A stretch of DNA of 64,000 nucleotides from NCBI RefSeq assembly GCF_016811075.1, contig NZ_JAFBGL010000006.1, positions 214,813 through 278,812 of the forward strand, read 5' to 3'. Source of the stretch: Oceaniferula flava (lineage in GTDB: Bacteria; Verrucomicrobiota; Verrucomicrobiia; Verrucomicrobiales; Akkermansiaceae). Under the pieces are notes generated by a model that saw only the letters and a program-made list of their open reading frames with translations, was not told the origin of the DNA and searched no databases. Positions 51,817 to 62,283 of the stretch are shown piece after piece (position 1 is the stretch's first letter; each line of letters starts with the position of its first letter). The position numbers and the translations under genes were made by a program.

Positions 51817-52755
51817 TTAGCTGGCTGGCACGGGTTCTTCGACGTCCGCAGCGATGGCGGCTTCGAGGTGTTCTTTGCAGATGCTGATGAAATCTTCCTC
51901 GGGTAGGGACAGCGTTTTATGCGCGGGAGAGAACACACCCCAGGTGCGCTGTGGCGCTGGAGTCGAGATGGTGTGCGAAGTTAGCTCACCGGCTTCGATT
52001 TCCTCACGTGCTACCCATCGGGGGATGATGCCCACGCCCATGTCGAGCTTGGTCATCTCCTTGATTGCCTCCATGTTGCCGAGGGTCAGCGGCTGATGGT
52101 GCTGGATGACGTGTTCGTTGAAGTGACGGGTGACCAGGCGTTTGGTTTCACTCTTGGCCGAGTAGGTGATCAAGCGGACATCGGAGAGCTCCTTGCGCAT
52201 GGTAGGCTCTTGCTCGGTCCACGCGTGCTCGACACTGGTGATGAAGCAAAGCTCATCGTCGGCGAGCGGGGTGAAGTGGAATTTCTGATCGGGTAGCGAC
52301 TGCTGAATGCCTACGCCGATATCGACCTGACCATCTTTGATCATTTTCAGAATCTCCGTGGTATCGCCGATGCTTACAGAGACCTCACAGCGTGGATGCT
52401 TTTCATAAAAGGCCTTGAGTGCAGCGGGTAGCACAATTTGGCAGATGGAGTCCGGCACTCCGACGTGGATCGAGGTGTAGCCCCATTGCTTGAGCTTTTC
52501 GAGTTTGGACAAGCCGGACTCGAGCTCGGCGACAACACGCTTTGAGTGGTGCAGGAAGACCTCGCCATAAGGTGTGAGGATGATGCGCTTTCCCATGCGC
52601 TCGATCAGTGGGCAATCGAGTTGTTTTTCCAGAGCTTTGATCGAGTGACTGACGGCGGACTGGGTGATGAAGCAGAGTCGGGCCGCCGCGGTAAACGATC
52701 GGGTTTCCTCCAAGGCAATAAAGATATTGAGCTGACGTATATCGGGTAGATTCAT
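51817..52755 (-). CDS. LysR-family regulator of nitrate/nitrite genes
   Basis: The protein has 312 residues. The winged HTH (about 1-65) shows LNIFIALEETRSFTAAARLCFITQSAVSHSIKALEKQLDCPLIER, and a LysR substrate-binding domain fills about 90-300. The gene is transcribed away from the nitrate transporter gene and toward nirBD, so it is the likely controller of both. The start at ATG 52755 is fixed by HTH homology; the long upstream frame to 52914 overlaps the divergent gene and is not supported. It ends in a short acidic tail. Confidence 0.92.
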   Translation of the reverse strand: MNLPDIRQLNIFIALEETRSFTAAARLCFITQSAVSHSIKALEKQLDCPLIERMGKRIILTPYGEVFLHHSKRVVAELESGLSKLEKLKQWGYTSIHVGVPDSICQIVLPAALKAFYEKHPRCEVSVSIGDTTEILKMIKDGQVDIGVGIQQSLPDQKFHFTPLADDELCFITSVEHAWTEQEPTMRKELSDVRLITYSAKSETKRLVTRHFNEHVIQHHQPLTLGNMEAIKEMTKLDMGVGIIPRWVAREEIEAGELTSHTISTPAPQRTWGVFSPAHKTLSLPEEDFISICKEHLEAAIAADVEEPVPAS

Positions 52756-52781
52756 AATACAGTTGTTTGGATAATAGTATT
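52756..52781. promoter_or_regulatory. Candidate LysR operator between the regulator and nitrate transporter genes
   Basis: AATAC (52756-52760) and GTATT (52777-52781) form an AT-rich inverted repeat with a 16-base gap, directly at the LysR start. Such dyads with T-N11-A cores are typical of LysR autoregulatory sites. The assignment is tentative. Confidence 0.35.
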
Positions 52782-52901
52782 GATGAGAAATACTCAGCAG
52801 TTGCCATACCATGTTTCTCCATGACTTATTTTCATCTTTAAAATGATGCGTCTGAATAGCAATGGGGTTCGATTGGCATAGGGAGTGCTTGATGGGCGGA
52901 T

Positions 52902-54374
52902 ATGAGCAACACACAACTCAACCCCCTAAATGTTAAAAACCCGAGCATTCGCACCCTGCACTTCACCTGGGTGGCGTTTTTTATAACATTCGTTGTCTGG
53001 TTCACCCACGCGCCTTTGGGCTCGGTGTTGACGGAAGCCTTTGGCATGAGCAAGGCGCAGTGGAAGGCGCTGCTGATCTTAAATGTGGCCCTGACGATCC
53101 CTGCACGGGTGGTGATTGGCATGCTGGTGGATAAATTGGGACCACGGAAAACTTACAGTGCGCTGCTCATCATCTCGGGGGTCTTATGCGCCCTGTTTGC
53201 ATCCGCCCAAACCTACGAACAGCTCGCGATGGCGCGCTTTGCAATGGGGTTTGTGGGGGCTGGATTTGTCATTGGTATCCGCATGGTGGGCGAGTGGTTC
53301 CCGGCTCGTCAGGTGGGACTGGCCGAGGGGGTTTACGGCGGCTGGGGGAACTTCGGCTCGGCTGCTGCCGCGATGACCATGCCCTCGCTGGCCTTGGCCT
53401 TTGGCGGTGAAAACGGCTGGCGTTACGCTCTTTACAGCGTCGGTGCCATCGCCTCGCTTTACGGAGTTTTCTACTACATCGTGGCCCGCGATACCCCAAA
53501 GGGATCGACCTATTTCAAACCGAAAAAAAGTGGAGGCATGGAAGTCAGCACTCCGCGTGACTTCTACTTCCTGCTCGTAATGACGGTGCCGATGTATCTC
53601 GCGCTCGCCGTGCTGGGCTGGAAGCTGTCACCGACCGGTGTCGGGCTGCTCAGCCAGACAGCTGTCAATATCATCTACGTCGGCCTCGCCGCGCTGTTTG
53701 CCTTCCAGGCCTCGCAGATCTATCGCGTGAACAAGGAGATGCTGAAAAATGGAGGCGTGGGCGAGATGTTCCGGTTCAAGTTCAAGCAGGTTGCCATTTT
53801 GGATTTGAACTACTTTGTCACTTTCGGTTCCGAACTGGCGGTGGTCTCGATGCTGCCATTTTTCTTCATGGACACCTTTGGCCTCAGTGCGGTGACCGCC
53901 GGCCTGCTGGCTTCCGGATTTGCCTTCATGAACCTGGTCGCACGCCCGGCAGGTGGCTTGATTTCTGATAAACTGGGAAGACGCAAGAGTCTGCTGATCT
54001 TCATGGTGGGGCTGGCTGTGGGTTATTTCCTGATGAGCCAGATCGATGCCGGTTGGGCAATCCCACTCGCCGTGGGAGTCACCATGCTTTGTTCCTTCTT
54101 TGTGCAGTCTGGTGAGGGTGCCGTGTTTGCCATCGTGCCGCTGGTGCAGCGTCGGATGACCGGCCAGATTGCAGGGATGGCAGGAGCCTACGGCAACGTG
54201 GGAGCGGTGGTGTTCCTGACCGTGTTTTCCTTCGTCAATGCCTCCACTTTCTTCATGATCATCGCCGCGTCGAGCTCGCTGGGTTTTGTGGCCACCATGT
54301 TCCTTGACGAGCCGGAAGGGCACGTCGCCGAGGTCATGCCTGATGGTTCTGTGGAATTCATCGAAGTCGCATGA
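52902..54374 (+). CDS. narK: Nitrate/nitrite transporter (NarK/NasA family MFS)
   Basis: The protein has 490 residues and 12 predicted helices. NarK-family signatures are present: [66 protein letters not shown] (the nitrate signature with conserved Arg and Gly run), and [14 protein letters not shown]. The C-terminal signature is partly visible ([17 protein letters not shown]). It imports nitrate, or exchanges it for nitrite, at the inner membrane. Its last codons overlap the PP2C-kinase gene (ATGA, 54371-54374). It is divergent from the LysR gene. Confidence 0.94.
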   Translation: MSNTQLNPLNVKNPSIRTLHFTWVAFFITFVVWFTHAPLGSVLTEAFGMSKAQWKALLILNVALTIPARVVIGMLVDKLGPRKTYSALLIISGVLCALFASAQTYEQLAMARFAMGFVGAGFVIGIRMVGEWFPARQVGLAEGVYGGWGNFGSAAAAMTMPSLALAFGGENGWRYALYSVGAIASLYGVFYYIVARDTPKGSTYFKPKKSGGMEVSTPRDFYFLLVMTVPMYLALAVLGWKLSPTGVGLLSQTAVNIIYVGLAALFAFQASQIYRVNKEMLKNGGVGEMFRFKFKQVAILDLNYFVTFGSELAVVSMLPFFFMDTFGLSAVTAGLLASGFAFMNLVARPAGGLISDKLGRRKSLLIFMVGLAVGYFLMSQIDAGWAIPLAVGVTMLCSFFVQSGEGAVFAIVPLVQRRMTGQIAGMAGAYGNVGAVVFLTVFSFVNASTFFMIIAASSSLGFVATMFLDEPEGHVAEVMPDGSVEFIEVA

Positions 54375-56164
54375 GTGAACTTCCCCATTGCCATCCCTCC
54401 CCGTCTGATGTGAAGCTGGCTGGGATGAAAAATCATAGCCCTGCCCCGTCTCGACTCCGCGTTGAGGCGGGGCAGTGTTCTTTGTGTGGTCCGAAGGAGC
54501 AAAACGAAGACTGCACCGGCGTGCGAGTGCCGGACGATGCGGTGGTCGCTACCAAAGGCATTGCCGCAGTGGTTGCCGATGGGGTCAGCGCGGCCAACGG
54601 CGGCAAGGTGGCCGGCGAGATGTGTGTCCAAGGTTTTCTCTCCGATTACTTCTGCACGCCAGAGACTTGGACGGTGAAGACCTCTGCGCAGCGGGTCTTG
54701 GATAGCCTCAACCGCTGGCTCTACGGGCAGGGGAGTGCCGAGGGCTTCAGCGATGAAAAAGGCTACGTCTCCACCCACAGTTCACTGGTGCTCTGTTCGC
54801 GCACCGGCTTCATTTTCCACGTCGGAGACTCCCGCATTTACCGCGTCAGAGATGGTGAGATCGAGCAGCTGACACGCGACCACCGATCGATGGTTTCCAA
54901 AGCGAGCTTTTTGAATAGGGCCATGGGCTTGAGCCTTAACTTGAAAGTGGATTACCGCGAGGCGGACCTGCAAGTGGATGATCTGTTCATCCTCTGCACC
55001 GATGGCGTGCACGATTTTATCAGCGACCAAGAAATTCGCAAATTGGCCGATTCCGAAGGCTGCCTCGATGACATCGCTGCCGCCATGGCGCAGCGGGCAC
55101 TGGACAGCGGTGGCGACGACAACACCACCTGTGTGCTGGTGAAGGTGGAAAGCCTTCCGGACAGCAACTACGAAGAAGCCCAGAGGGTGGTGAGTGAGCG
55201 TCCGTTTCCTCCTTTGTTGGCTCCGGGGATGAAAATCGACGGACTGGAAGTGGAGGAGGTGATGGTGGAAAGTAAACGCAGCCAGCTCTACCGGGTGCGC
55301 GATCTCAACGACGGACGCATGCTGGTGATGAAAACTCCATCGGTGAATTTCAAAGACGACCCAGAATACATCGAACGCTTTGCCGCCGAGGAATGGGTGG
55401 GCAAACGGGTGGAGCACAAGAACTTGGTGCGCGTGATCGACCGCGATAGCAAACCGACCTTTCTCTACTACCTGATGGAATCACTCGACGGGCAAAACCT
55501 GGCCGACTGGTTGCACGGTCATCAAGGCCGGCCACCGATCGATGAAGTGGTCGCCATCGTCCGGCAGATTGTTTCCGGCGTGCGGGCGCTGCACCGCAAG
55601 GAGGTGCTGCATCAGGATTTGAAATTGGAAAACATCATCGTCGATGCCGAGGGCAAGGTAACGGTGATCGATTACGGTTCCTGCCGGATCGCTGGCCTGC
55701 GTGAACGCCTTGGTCGTCAGGATGACGACGCTCTCGGCACGCTTGATTTTTCAGCTCCGGAGTATCGGATGCCGACGTCCAGCAGGATTGGCCCGCGGGC
55801 GGATCAATTTTCCATCGCGATGATTGCCTATCACCTGCTCAGCGGTGGCAAGTGCCCCTACGGTGAGAAATGGGCGAAGGCAAAGAGCCCCAAGGATTTT
55901 AGCCAGCTGGAATACGTGCCGCTTTACCATCACTACCCGATGGTGCCGGTGTGGCTCGATGGTGCGGTGGCGCGGGCGGTGGAAATCGTCCCCGGCGCCC
56001 GTTATCAGGGTATGAGTGAGTGGGTCTACGATCTCGAGCACCCCAGCGATTCCTATTCCATGGCTTCGTATTTGCCATTGATCGAGCGCAATCCGGTGAA
56101 GTTCTGGCAGACTGTATCGGCGGTGCTCGCCGGGATCATTATCCTGCTACTGGTGATTAAATGA
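54371..56164 (+). CDS. PP2C phosphatase-protein kinase fusion of the nitrate cluster
   Basis: The protein has 597 residues. A PP2C-type phosphatase domain (about 28-265) has [52 protein letters not shown] and DDNTTCVLV, with the metal-binding Asp residues in place. A kinase domain (about 295-560) has VMKTP (Lys), HQDLKLEN (HRD replaced by HQD), DYG for DFG and APEYR. A C-terminal transmembrane helix (about 573-595) anchors it. Similar bifunctional genes sit beside nitrate transporter genes in Pseudomonas and relatives. It probably controls nitrate uptake by reversible phosphorylation, an inference from context. It is translationally coupled to the transporter gene. Confidence 0.92.
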   Translation: MSELPHCHPSPSDVKLAGMKNHSPAPSRLRVEAGQCSLCGPKEQNEDCTGVRVPDDAVVATKGIAAVVADGVSAANGGKVAGEMCVQGFLSDYFCTPETWTVKTSAQRVLDSLNRWLYGQGSAEGFSDEKGYVSTHSSLVLCSRTGFIFHVGDSRIYRVRDGEIEQLTRDHRSMVSKASFLNRAMGLSLNLKVDYREADLQVDDLFILCTDGVHDFISDQEIRKLADSEGCLDDIAAAMAQRALDSGGDDNTTCVLVKVESLPDSNYEEAQRVVSERPFPPLLAPGMKIDGLEVEEVMVESKRSQLYRVRDLNDGRMLVMKTPSVNFKDDPEYIERFAAEEWVGKRVEHKNLVRVIDRDSKPTFLYYLMESLDGQNLADWLHGHQGRPPIDEVVAIVRQIVSGVRALHRKEVLHQDLKLENIIVDAEGKVTVIDYGSCRIAGLRERLGRQDDDALGTLDFSAPEYRMPTSSRIGPRADQFSIAMIAYHLLSGGKCPYGEKWAKAKSPKDFSQLEYVPLYHHYPMVPVWLDGAVARAVEIVPGARYQGMSEWVYDLEHPSDSYSMASYLPLIERNPVKFWQTVSAVLAGIIILLLVIK

Positions 56165-56240
56165 TAAATTATCACATAAATAATGAAATGTGATCATCGT
56201 CACAAGGGTCACTGGCATGACGCCTGCTATGAGGACGGTA

Positions 56241-57950
56241 ATGCCCCTAGCCACACACAAGAATGACGAGTACAGCTTCTCGAAAAAGCCCTATGTACTC
56301 GGTGACGATCAGCTGAATCTGATCGAGGAGTTCTTGCGTGAACAGCAGGAGCTGACCGCTGTGGACCGCTTTAGCCAGAAGCATGCCTCCACCCCCGGTC
56401 ACGCGCAGAAAAATTACTACCAAGACCTGATCCCGATCCGCAAACCGTCGACCGGTGAGCAGTATGCCTTCGAGGTGGATCTCGACAAATGCACCGGCTG
56501 CAAAGCCTGTGTGGTGGCCTGCCACAGCTTGAACGGGCTGAACGATCAGGAAAGCTGGCGCGATATCGGATCGATCCGTGGCGTCGTCGATGGCGTGGCC
56601 GAGCAGCAGACGGTGACCACGGCCTGTCACCACTGCGCCGATCCTGCCTGCCTCAATGGCTGCCCGGTGGGCGCCTACGAAAAGGAAAAGGACACCGGGG
56701 TGGTGCGCCACCTCGACGACCAATGCATCGGCTGCCAATACTGCTCGCTGAAGTGTCCTTATGACGTGCCGAAATACGACAAGTCCCTGGGGATTGTGAG
56801 GAAATGCGATATGTGCCACGAGCGCCTCGCCGAAGGGGAAGCCCCGGCATGTGTGCAATCCTGCCCCAGCGGAGCCATCCAAATCAAAGTGGTGCAAACC
56901 AGCGGCGTGCACGAGGCGGCGAAGGGAGGACGGCGGATGCTGCCCGGAGCATTTCAGTCGGAATACACCAAGCCGACCACCGTTTTCCGCAGCAAGCGCA
57001 AGCTGGACGCAACCATGCAGGCGAGCGATGAATATGAGCTCACTCCGGCGCACTCGCACCTGCCGCTGGTGACCATGCTGATGCTCACTCAGGTGGCTGT
57101 CGGGCTGTCATTGGTCGATGGCATCGGGCGGCTGTTAGCTCCCGAACGATTTACCAACTTGCATCTTCCGCTGCTGCTTGCGGCTGTGTTGTTAGGAAAG
57201 GTAGGCCTGATTGCCAGCTTCACCCACCTCGGCAGTCCGAAGGGTGCCTGGCGTTGTTTCCTCGGTCTGAAAACCTCCTGGCTGAGTCGAGAGGTGATTC
57301 TCTTTGGTGCGTGGATGCCGGCGTTGATGCTGTCCCTGGCTGTGGCCGCGTGGCCACATCTCTACGGCTGGGCTCCGACAGCTGCACAGGCAATTTTACC
57401 GAGCGTCCTCCCAGGCTGGTTCGCGTTGGCGACTTCGGCATTGGCTGTTTTGTTAGGTCTGGTGAGCGTGTTCTGTTCGATCATGGTCTACGTCGATACC
57501 CGCCGCGCATTTTGGTCGATGGGTAAAACGCTCGGCCGCTTTGGAGGCACGATGTTGTTAGGAGGTTTCACCGGTCTCTGCGCTGCGGAGTTGATCTTTG
57601 CGGACTCGGTCACGGTCTTTGCTGTGACGGGTGTATTGCTCTCGCTGGTGCTCAAGCTGGTCACTGAGATCCGGCAGCTGACACCGGCGAAGCAGGACGA
57701 GTGGAGTTATGCCAAGAAAAGCGCACTGCTGCAGCTGCAGCCGCTGAGTTCGGTGCTGAAACTTCGCTGGCTGACACTCACGGCGGCGATGCTGGCGGTG
57801 GCTCTGGCGATCCTGGTTCCCCCGCTGGCGGTGACCGGCGCCGTGGTGGCCTGTATTTCCCTGCTCGCCAGCGAGTGGCTCGAGCGTAAGCTGTTCTTCC
57901 AGGCCGTGGTCACTCTGAAGATGCCCGGTGAGCTGAGCCGTCCGCATTAA
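56241..57950 (+). CDS. DmsB-DmsC-like fusion: ferredoxin-type and membrane-anchor subunit of nitrate reductase
   Basis: The protein has 569 residues. The N-terminal part (about 70-240) has four cysteine clusters for [4Fe-4S] centres: [35 protein letters not shown] and [20 protein letters not shown]. The C-terminal part (about 275-560) has eight hydrophobic helices resembling DmsC/YnfH anchors. Normally these are two proteins; here they are one chain. ATG 56241 is preferred because GAGG lies six bases upstream (56231-56234); other in-frame starts exist at 56190, 56217 and 56229. It probably feeds electrons, perhaps from quinol, to the downstream molybdoenzyme. Confidence 0.88.
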   Translation: MPLATHKNDEYSFSKKPYVLGDDQLNLIEEFLREQQELTAVDRFSQKHASTPGHAQKNYYQDLIPIRKPSTGEQYAFEVDLDKCTGCKACVVACHSLNGLNDQESWRDIGSIRGVVDGVAEQQTVTTACHHCADPACLNGCPVGAYEKEKDTGVVRHLDDQCIGCQYCSLKCPYDVPKYDKSLGIVRKCDMCHERLAEGEAPACVQSCPSGAIQIKVVQTSGVHEAAKGGRRMLPGAFQSEYTKPTTVFRSKRKLDATMQASDEYELTPAHSHLPLVTMLMLTQVAVGLSLVDGIGRLLAPERFTNLHLPLLLAAVLLGKVGLIASFTHLGSPKGAWRCFLGLKTSWLSREVILFGAWMPALMLSLAVAAWPHLYGWAPTAAQAILPSVLPGWFALATSALAVLLGLVSVFCSIMVYVDTRRAFWSMGKTLGRFGGTMLLGGFTGLCAAELIFADSVTVFAVTGVLLSLVLKLVTEIRQLTPAKQDEWSYAKKSALLQLQPLSSVLKLRWLTLTAAMLAVALAILVPPLAVTGAVVACISLLASEWLERKLFFQAVVTLKMPGELSRPH

Positions 57951-57975
57951 GCACTTCATCTCCACGATTTCCAAC

Positions 57976-60195
57976 ATGTCGACACCTAGTCATTTCCTCA
58001 AACAGCTGATCCCTCCCGTGCGCCAATGGCAGGGGCCGAAGACCGACCGCCTGGTGCGCAAGCCGGGGAAATTTGGCCTTGGTCAGGTGCCGGCGAATGT
58101 GGTCCCGGATGCCACCACCACTATGGTCTGCGGTTTCTGTGCCACCGGCTGTGGGCTCAATATTCACATGAAGGAAAATGAGGCGGTGGGCTTGACTCCT
58201 GCCACCGAATACCCGGTGAACCTCGGCATGGCCTGCCCAAAAGGATGGGAGGCGCTGACCCCACTGCAGGCGAAAGATCGCGCCACCGCGCCACTGCTGC
58301 GAGAACAACGTGGCGGCCAGCTGGAAGAGGTCGATTGGGATCGTGCCATGGTGGTTTTCTGCGAACGCATCAAGGAGATCCAGGCGAAACACGGAAAGGA
58401 ATCGGTCGCCTTTCTCAGCACCGGTCAAATCGTCGCTGAGGAGATGGCCTTTCTCGGTGCCTTGAGTAAGTTCGGCATGGGCATGAAGCACGGCGACGGC
58501 AACACCCGCCAGTGCATGGCCACCGCCGTGGTCGCCTACAAGCAGAGCTTCGGTTTCGATTCTCCGCCTTACACATATCAGGACTTTGAGGAATCGGACG
58601 TCATCGTGCTGATTGGTTCCAATCTCTGTATCGCGCACCCGATCATGTGGCAGCGGGTGGAGCGCAATCCGCACAATCCGGAAATCGTGGTCATCGATCC
58701 ACGCAAAACGGAAACCGCCGTGGCCGCGACCCAGCATTATCCGATCGCTCCGAAGAGTGACCTGGTCTTCTTCTACGGTCTTGCCCGCCTGTTGTTAGAA
58801 AAGGGATACGTGGACCACAAGTTCATCGCAGCGCACTGTGAGCACTTTGACGAATTTGAAAAACACATCGCCCAGTTCACCCCCGATGAGGTGGAGAAGC
58901 GCAGTGGCATTTCCATAGCGCAGCTGGATCAGCTGGCTGAGACGATCGGGGCAGGGAAGCGCGTTTCGTTCTGGTGGACGATGGGTGTCAACCAAGGCCA
59001 CGAGGCGGTGCGCACTGCTCAGGCGATCATCAACATCGCCCTGATGACCGGCAATATCGGCCGACCCGGCACCGGGGCGAACTCGATCACCGGCCAGTGC
59101 AATGCCATGGGATCGCGATTGTTCAGTAACACGACCAATCTGCTAGGCGGTCACGATTTTTCCAATCAAGCCGACCGTGAAAAGGTCGCCGAAGCCCTGG
59201 CGATGAATCCCGAACTAATTCCCACCGAAACCGGCTGGGCCTACGATCAGATCATCGAGGGAATTCATGCGGGGAAAATCAAAGCCCTCTGGGTGGTGGC
59301 GACCAATGGCTCGCACTCATGGATTCACCAGGAGCAGTACCGCGAAGCGATGGAGAAGCTGGACTTCCTCGTGGTGCAGGACATGTATGCCACCACGGAA
59401 ACCGTCGAGCAGGCGGACCTGCTGTTGCCCGCCGCTGGCTGGGGGGAGAAAGATGGTGTGTTCATCAACTCGGAGCGCCGCATCGGACTGGTGAAAAAAG
59501 TCGCCAAGGCCCCTGGCTCAGCGCTGTCCGACTTCAATATTTTCCGACTCATCGCCCAGTACTGGGGCTGTGGTGAGATGTTTTCCCGCTGGAGTTCGCC
59601 GGAGCATGTGTTCCGCATCCTAACAAAAATTTCCCAAGGTCAGCCGTGTGATATTTCCGGCATCGATAGCTACCGCACCCTCGATGAACTCGGCGGCATC
59701 CAGTGGCCTTGCCGTCCTGAGGATGTCGAGGGACTGACTCAGGACAATCAACGCCGCCTATTTTCCGACGGCCGCTTTTTTCATGCCAATGGTCGGGCCA
59801 AGTTCCTCTTCTCCGATCCGGTAGAAGTCGCCGAACCGACGGATGATGAGTTTCCTTTCATCCTGCTAACAGGTCGCGGCAGCTCCGCCCAGTGGCACAC
59901 CCAGACGCGCACCAAGAAGTCCGCGGTGCTGCGCAAACTCTACCCGCAATCGATCTACGTGGAAGTGCACCCAGAGGATGCTGAGAAGTTGGGTATCGAA
60001 CCCAACGACACCATCACCGTGCATTCACGCCGTGCGGAGGTGACGGTGACCGCTATGGTGACGCCCACGGTGCAACCCGGCCAACTCTTCATGCCGATGC
60101 ATTACGCCAAGACCAACCAGTTGACCAAGGCGTCGTTTGATCCGTTTTCCCGCCAGCCAAGTTACAAATTCTGCGCGGTGCGAGTAGTTAGATAG
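57976..60195 (+). CDS. Assimilatory nitrate reductase catalytic subunit (molybdopterin)
   Basis: The protein has 739 residues of the MopB family. A [4Fe-4S] site near the N-terminus reads [10 protein letters not shown] with a fourth Cys in GMACPKG (about 53-85). Conserved blocks include [90 protein letters not shown] and the molybdopterin-dinucleotide-binding C-terminal domain ([32 protein letters not shown]). No Tat signal is present, so it is cytosolic, as in NasA/NasC assimilatory enzymes. It follows the DmsBC fusion by 25 bases. Confidence 0.94.
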   Translation: MSTPSHFLKQLIPPVRQWQGPKTDRLVRKPGKFGLGQVPANVVPDATTTMVCGFCATGCGLNIHMKENEAVGLTPATEYPVNLGMACPKGWEALTPLQAKDRATAPLLREQRGGQLEEVDWDRAMVVFCERIKEIQAKHGKESVAFLSTGQIVAEEMAFLGALSKFGMGMKHGDGNTRQCMATAVVAYKQSFGFDSPPYTYQDFEESDVIVLIGSNLCIAHPIMWQRVERNPHNPEIVVIDPRKTETAVAATQHYPIAPKSDLVFFYGLARLLLEKGYVDHKFIAAHCEHFDEFEKHIAQFTPDEVEKRSGISIAQLDQLAETIGAGKRVSFWWTMGVNQGHEAVRTAQAIINIALMTGNIGRPGTGANSITGQCNAMGSRLFSNTTNLLGGHDFSNQADREKVAEALAMNPELIPTETGWAYDQIIEGIHAGKIKALWVVATNGSHSWIHQEQYREAMEKLDFLVVQDMYATTETVEQADLLLPAAGWGEKDGVFINSERRIGLVKKVAKAPGSALSDFNIFRLIAQYWGCGEMFSRWSSPEHVFRILTKISQGQPCDISGIDSYRTLDELGGIQWPCRPEDVEGLTQDNQRRLFSDGRFFHANGRAKFLFSDPVEVAEPTDDEFPFILLTGRGSSAQWHTQTRTKKSAVLRKLYPQSIYVEVHPEDAEKLGIEPNDTITVHSRRAEVTVTAMVTPTVQPGQLFMPMHYAKTNQLTKASFDPFSRQPSYKFCAVRVVR

Positions 60196-60216
60196 GGTCG
60201 TTTCGCCGAAACGACC
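60196..60216 (+). terminator. GC-rich hairpin directly after the nitrate reductase gene
   Basis: GGTCGTTTC (60196-60204) pairs perfectly with GAAACGACC (60208-60216) immediately behind the stop codon. A T tract is absent, so it is only a weak candidate for termination or mRNA 3'-end protection. Confidence 0.45.
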
Positions 60217-60364
60217 GGGGAGAGAGCATTCGAGGCAGTCCTTTCCAGCAGACTGTCACGGTGTGCAACATTTCTATACCAGCCCCTTCACTTCGGCGGC
60301 AAAAGCAAAAAATTCATGCCACATATCAAGCGAACTCTTGAAGATCACCACCTCATAGGCGTAA

Positions 60365-62062
60365 TCATACCCTAAACAATTTATCGTTCTGAGACAGCGA
60401 TACTACCTCAAATTTTGACACATCAATATCAGACGGCAATTTGTCCCTTAATACAGACAACACATACTGACAGTTATTGTTCTCAACAAAATCCGTCAAA
60501 ATGCTCGTAATCTGGTTGTCGTGTATATTTTCAATTTGATCCTGCAAAACAAAGTGCAGGCACTCTATACCCATATGGTCTGCAAACAGGATGTAGGACA
60601 AATCAAATGCTGCCATTTCCCCCTTTTTCTTACCTGTGCCAGGATTTGCAAGAACACTGGAAATGTTCAACTCATATCCCTTCGGATTCTTGTCGGCACT
60701 TAATACGTATTTTTCTCCGTATAGATCATTTGATAGCTTTGAGAAAAATTTATTAAATTCAGAAACTCTCTTCTGAATTTTATCATCTAGCGAGTCTATC
60801 CCTTGGTCTATTTTCTTGAGTTCTTCCTTAATGGCTCCGAGCTTATCCATGCTGCTTTCCCACAGCCTTTTCTGCTCTTCCAGAGAGCCTTTTGATTCAT
60901 AAGACTGATTTAGTTTTAGGACGACACTCTGAAACTCATTCATCGTATCCGACTTACTGATTGATGCAGCTAGTGCTTTTTCCTGAGACAAATAATCCTC
61001 AAGTTGTTTATTCAGCCCAAGCAGCTCAGATTCCAGTGAGGGAAGTTCATTGGTGATGTATTTCTTTTTCTCCAGCACCATGCCATTGTGAAAGCTCAAT
61101 GTCTCATCAAATGTTTTTTGTATTGATGGCATCAAGAATTTGGCTTCTTCATAGAGGCTTTTTATTTTCTCTACATTAACATTTGAGATTTCGTCCTCTA
61201 ACTCCCCAGCACTTTCTTTGATTAGCTCGATCCGCAACTCAATTCGGGCTATCTGGGTAGACAGCCTATTGATTTTTGCTTTTGCTAGATTCAGTTGTTG
61301 AACTTCATTTTCATAATTTTCGTTAACACTGAAATTGTCTTTCTTAGCTTCCAACTCCTCAATTTCACTATCAACGACCAATAACGACTGCTTGATTTGG
61401 GAAATCGTCTTTTCTTTTTTCAGTCGCTTCTGGAGGTCTTCCTCGATCTTTTTATGTGCGAATAGCTTTTGTTTCCTGTCTGAAACATCTATATCGATGC
61501 CCAACCAGAACAGATATAAAGCCTCGTATTCCTCATACTTGGTCGCTGGGTGGAGGACTTTCACCGTGTTTATCAAACGGTTTTTTTCGTCTCTAACATT
61601 TTTTGACACAATCTGCTTGAACGTAGGCTTGCTAACGCTGGAATTGAAAATCAAGCTCTTTAGGCACTCTGGGAAATCCTTGGACTTTACTGGTTCGCCG
61701 TTAATTTCGAGTATTTTGTCACTCCGTTGTAAAAAGTTCCTGCGGATGACAATTTCTCTGGACGCTGCAATATCAAGATCATCTTTAAGAACCAAAGTGA
61801 TGCAAACATTATTACCAGTCAGGTAGTTCTCCACCACTGAATTGCTCCTCCCACGAAACTCAGGGTCTTGGTAGATATTTTTCCCACTGCTACCCAAACA
61901 ATAGTCTATTAATCTTAGAACTGTAGTTTTACCTACATTATTCCCTGACTCCTTCCTGCTCCTTGTCTCGGTCTCATCAACAATAAGGTTGATGCCCTTT
62001 CTGAAAGAGATGTTCCTTATGAGGGATTCTCCCTCCTCAATTTTTAAGCTTTTTAGAAACAT
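60365..62062 (-). CDS. ABC-three-component (ABC-3C) system ATPase, DUF2326 family
   Basis: The protein has 565 residues of SMC/Rad50-like layout. Walker A GNNVGKTT is near residue 41, following KGINLIVDETE. Long coiled coils (about 215-470, with EELEAKKDNF and KKYITNELPSLESELLGLNKQ) surround a middle hinge. The C-terminal half has DUF2326 features, with GEMAAFDLSYILFADHMGI and a Walker B-like HFVLQDQIENIHDNQ. In the ABC-3C systems defined by Aravind and colleagues, this ATPase is paired with a small middle component and an effector, as found here. Its start overlaps the upstream gene by 10 bases. Codons are AT-rich, which suggests acquisition. Confidence 0.88.
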   Translation of the reverse strand: MFLKSLKIEEGESLIRNISFRKGINLIVDETETRSRKESGNNVGKTTVLRLIDYCLGSSGKNIYQDPEFRGRSNSVVENYLTGNNVCITLVLKDDLDIAASREIVIRRNFLQRSDKILEINGEPVKSKDFPECLKSLIFNSSVSKPTFKQIVSKNVRDEKNRLINTVKVLHPATKYEEYEALYLFWLGIDIDVSDRKQKLFAHKKIEEDLQKRLKKEKTISQIKQSLLVVDSEIEELEAKKDNFSVNENYENEVQQLNLAKAKINRLSTQIARIELRIELIKESAGELEDEISNVNVEKIKSLYEEAKFLMPSIQKTFDETLSFHNGMVLEKKKYITNELPSLESELLGLNKQLEDYLSQEKALAASISKSDTMNEFQSVVLKLNQSYESKGSLEEQKRLWESSMDKLGAIKEELKKIDQGIDSLDDKIQKRVSEFNKFFSKLSNDLYGEKYVLSADKNPKGYELNISSVLANPGTGKKKGEMAAFDLSYILFADHMGIECLHFVLQDQIENIHDNQITSILTDFVENNNCQYVLSVLRDKLPSDIDVSKFEVVSLSQNDKLFRV

Positions 62063-62283
62063 TTTTGAATACGCCCTTTTTCACCATCGATCGCACCAAC
62101 AAGGTAGAGCCAATCTAAAGTCAGCAAGAATAGCTCGGCTGAAATATCATGGTTTGATTTCAAATTCTCATATACTGCAAAACTGTTTAGATGATCCTCT
62201 TTGCTTGAAGATAGCACTTCGAGAACCAGCGCACCCCAGTAATAAACTTTCCTTTCTGGATGTGTGTCTTTTCCTACAATCAT
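62053..62283 (-). CDS. ABC-3C middle component (MC6/MC7-like)
   Basis: The protein has 76 residues. It is small and helical, with VYYWGALVLEVLSSSKEDHLNSFAVYENLK and the LLTLDWLYLVGAIDGEKGRIQ block that marks the ABC-3C middle-component families that bridge ATPase and effector. It overlaps the upstream gene by 4 bases (ATGA, 62280-62283) and the downstream ATPase gene by 10, a tightly coupled operon. The MC class is my reading of motif resemblance, so the exact number is not certain. Confidence 0.75.
   Translation of the reverse strand: MIVGKDTHPERKVYYWGALVLEVLSSSKEDHLNSFAVYENLKSNHDISAELFLLTLDWLYLVGAIDGEKGRIQKCF

Noticed and set aside
52873..52890. Sigma-54-like GG-N10-GC element upstream of the nitrate transporter gene
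   Set aside because: The predicted transcript start would fall at the ATG, leaving no ribosome-binding site, and the match to the consensus is incomplete.
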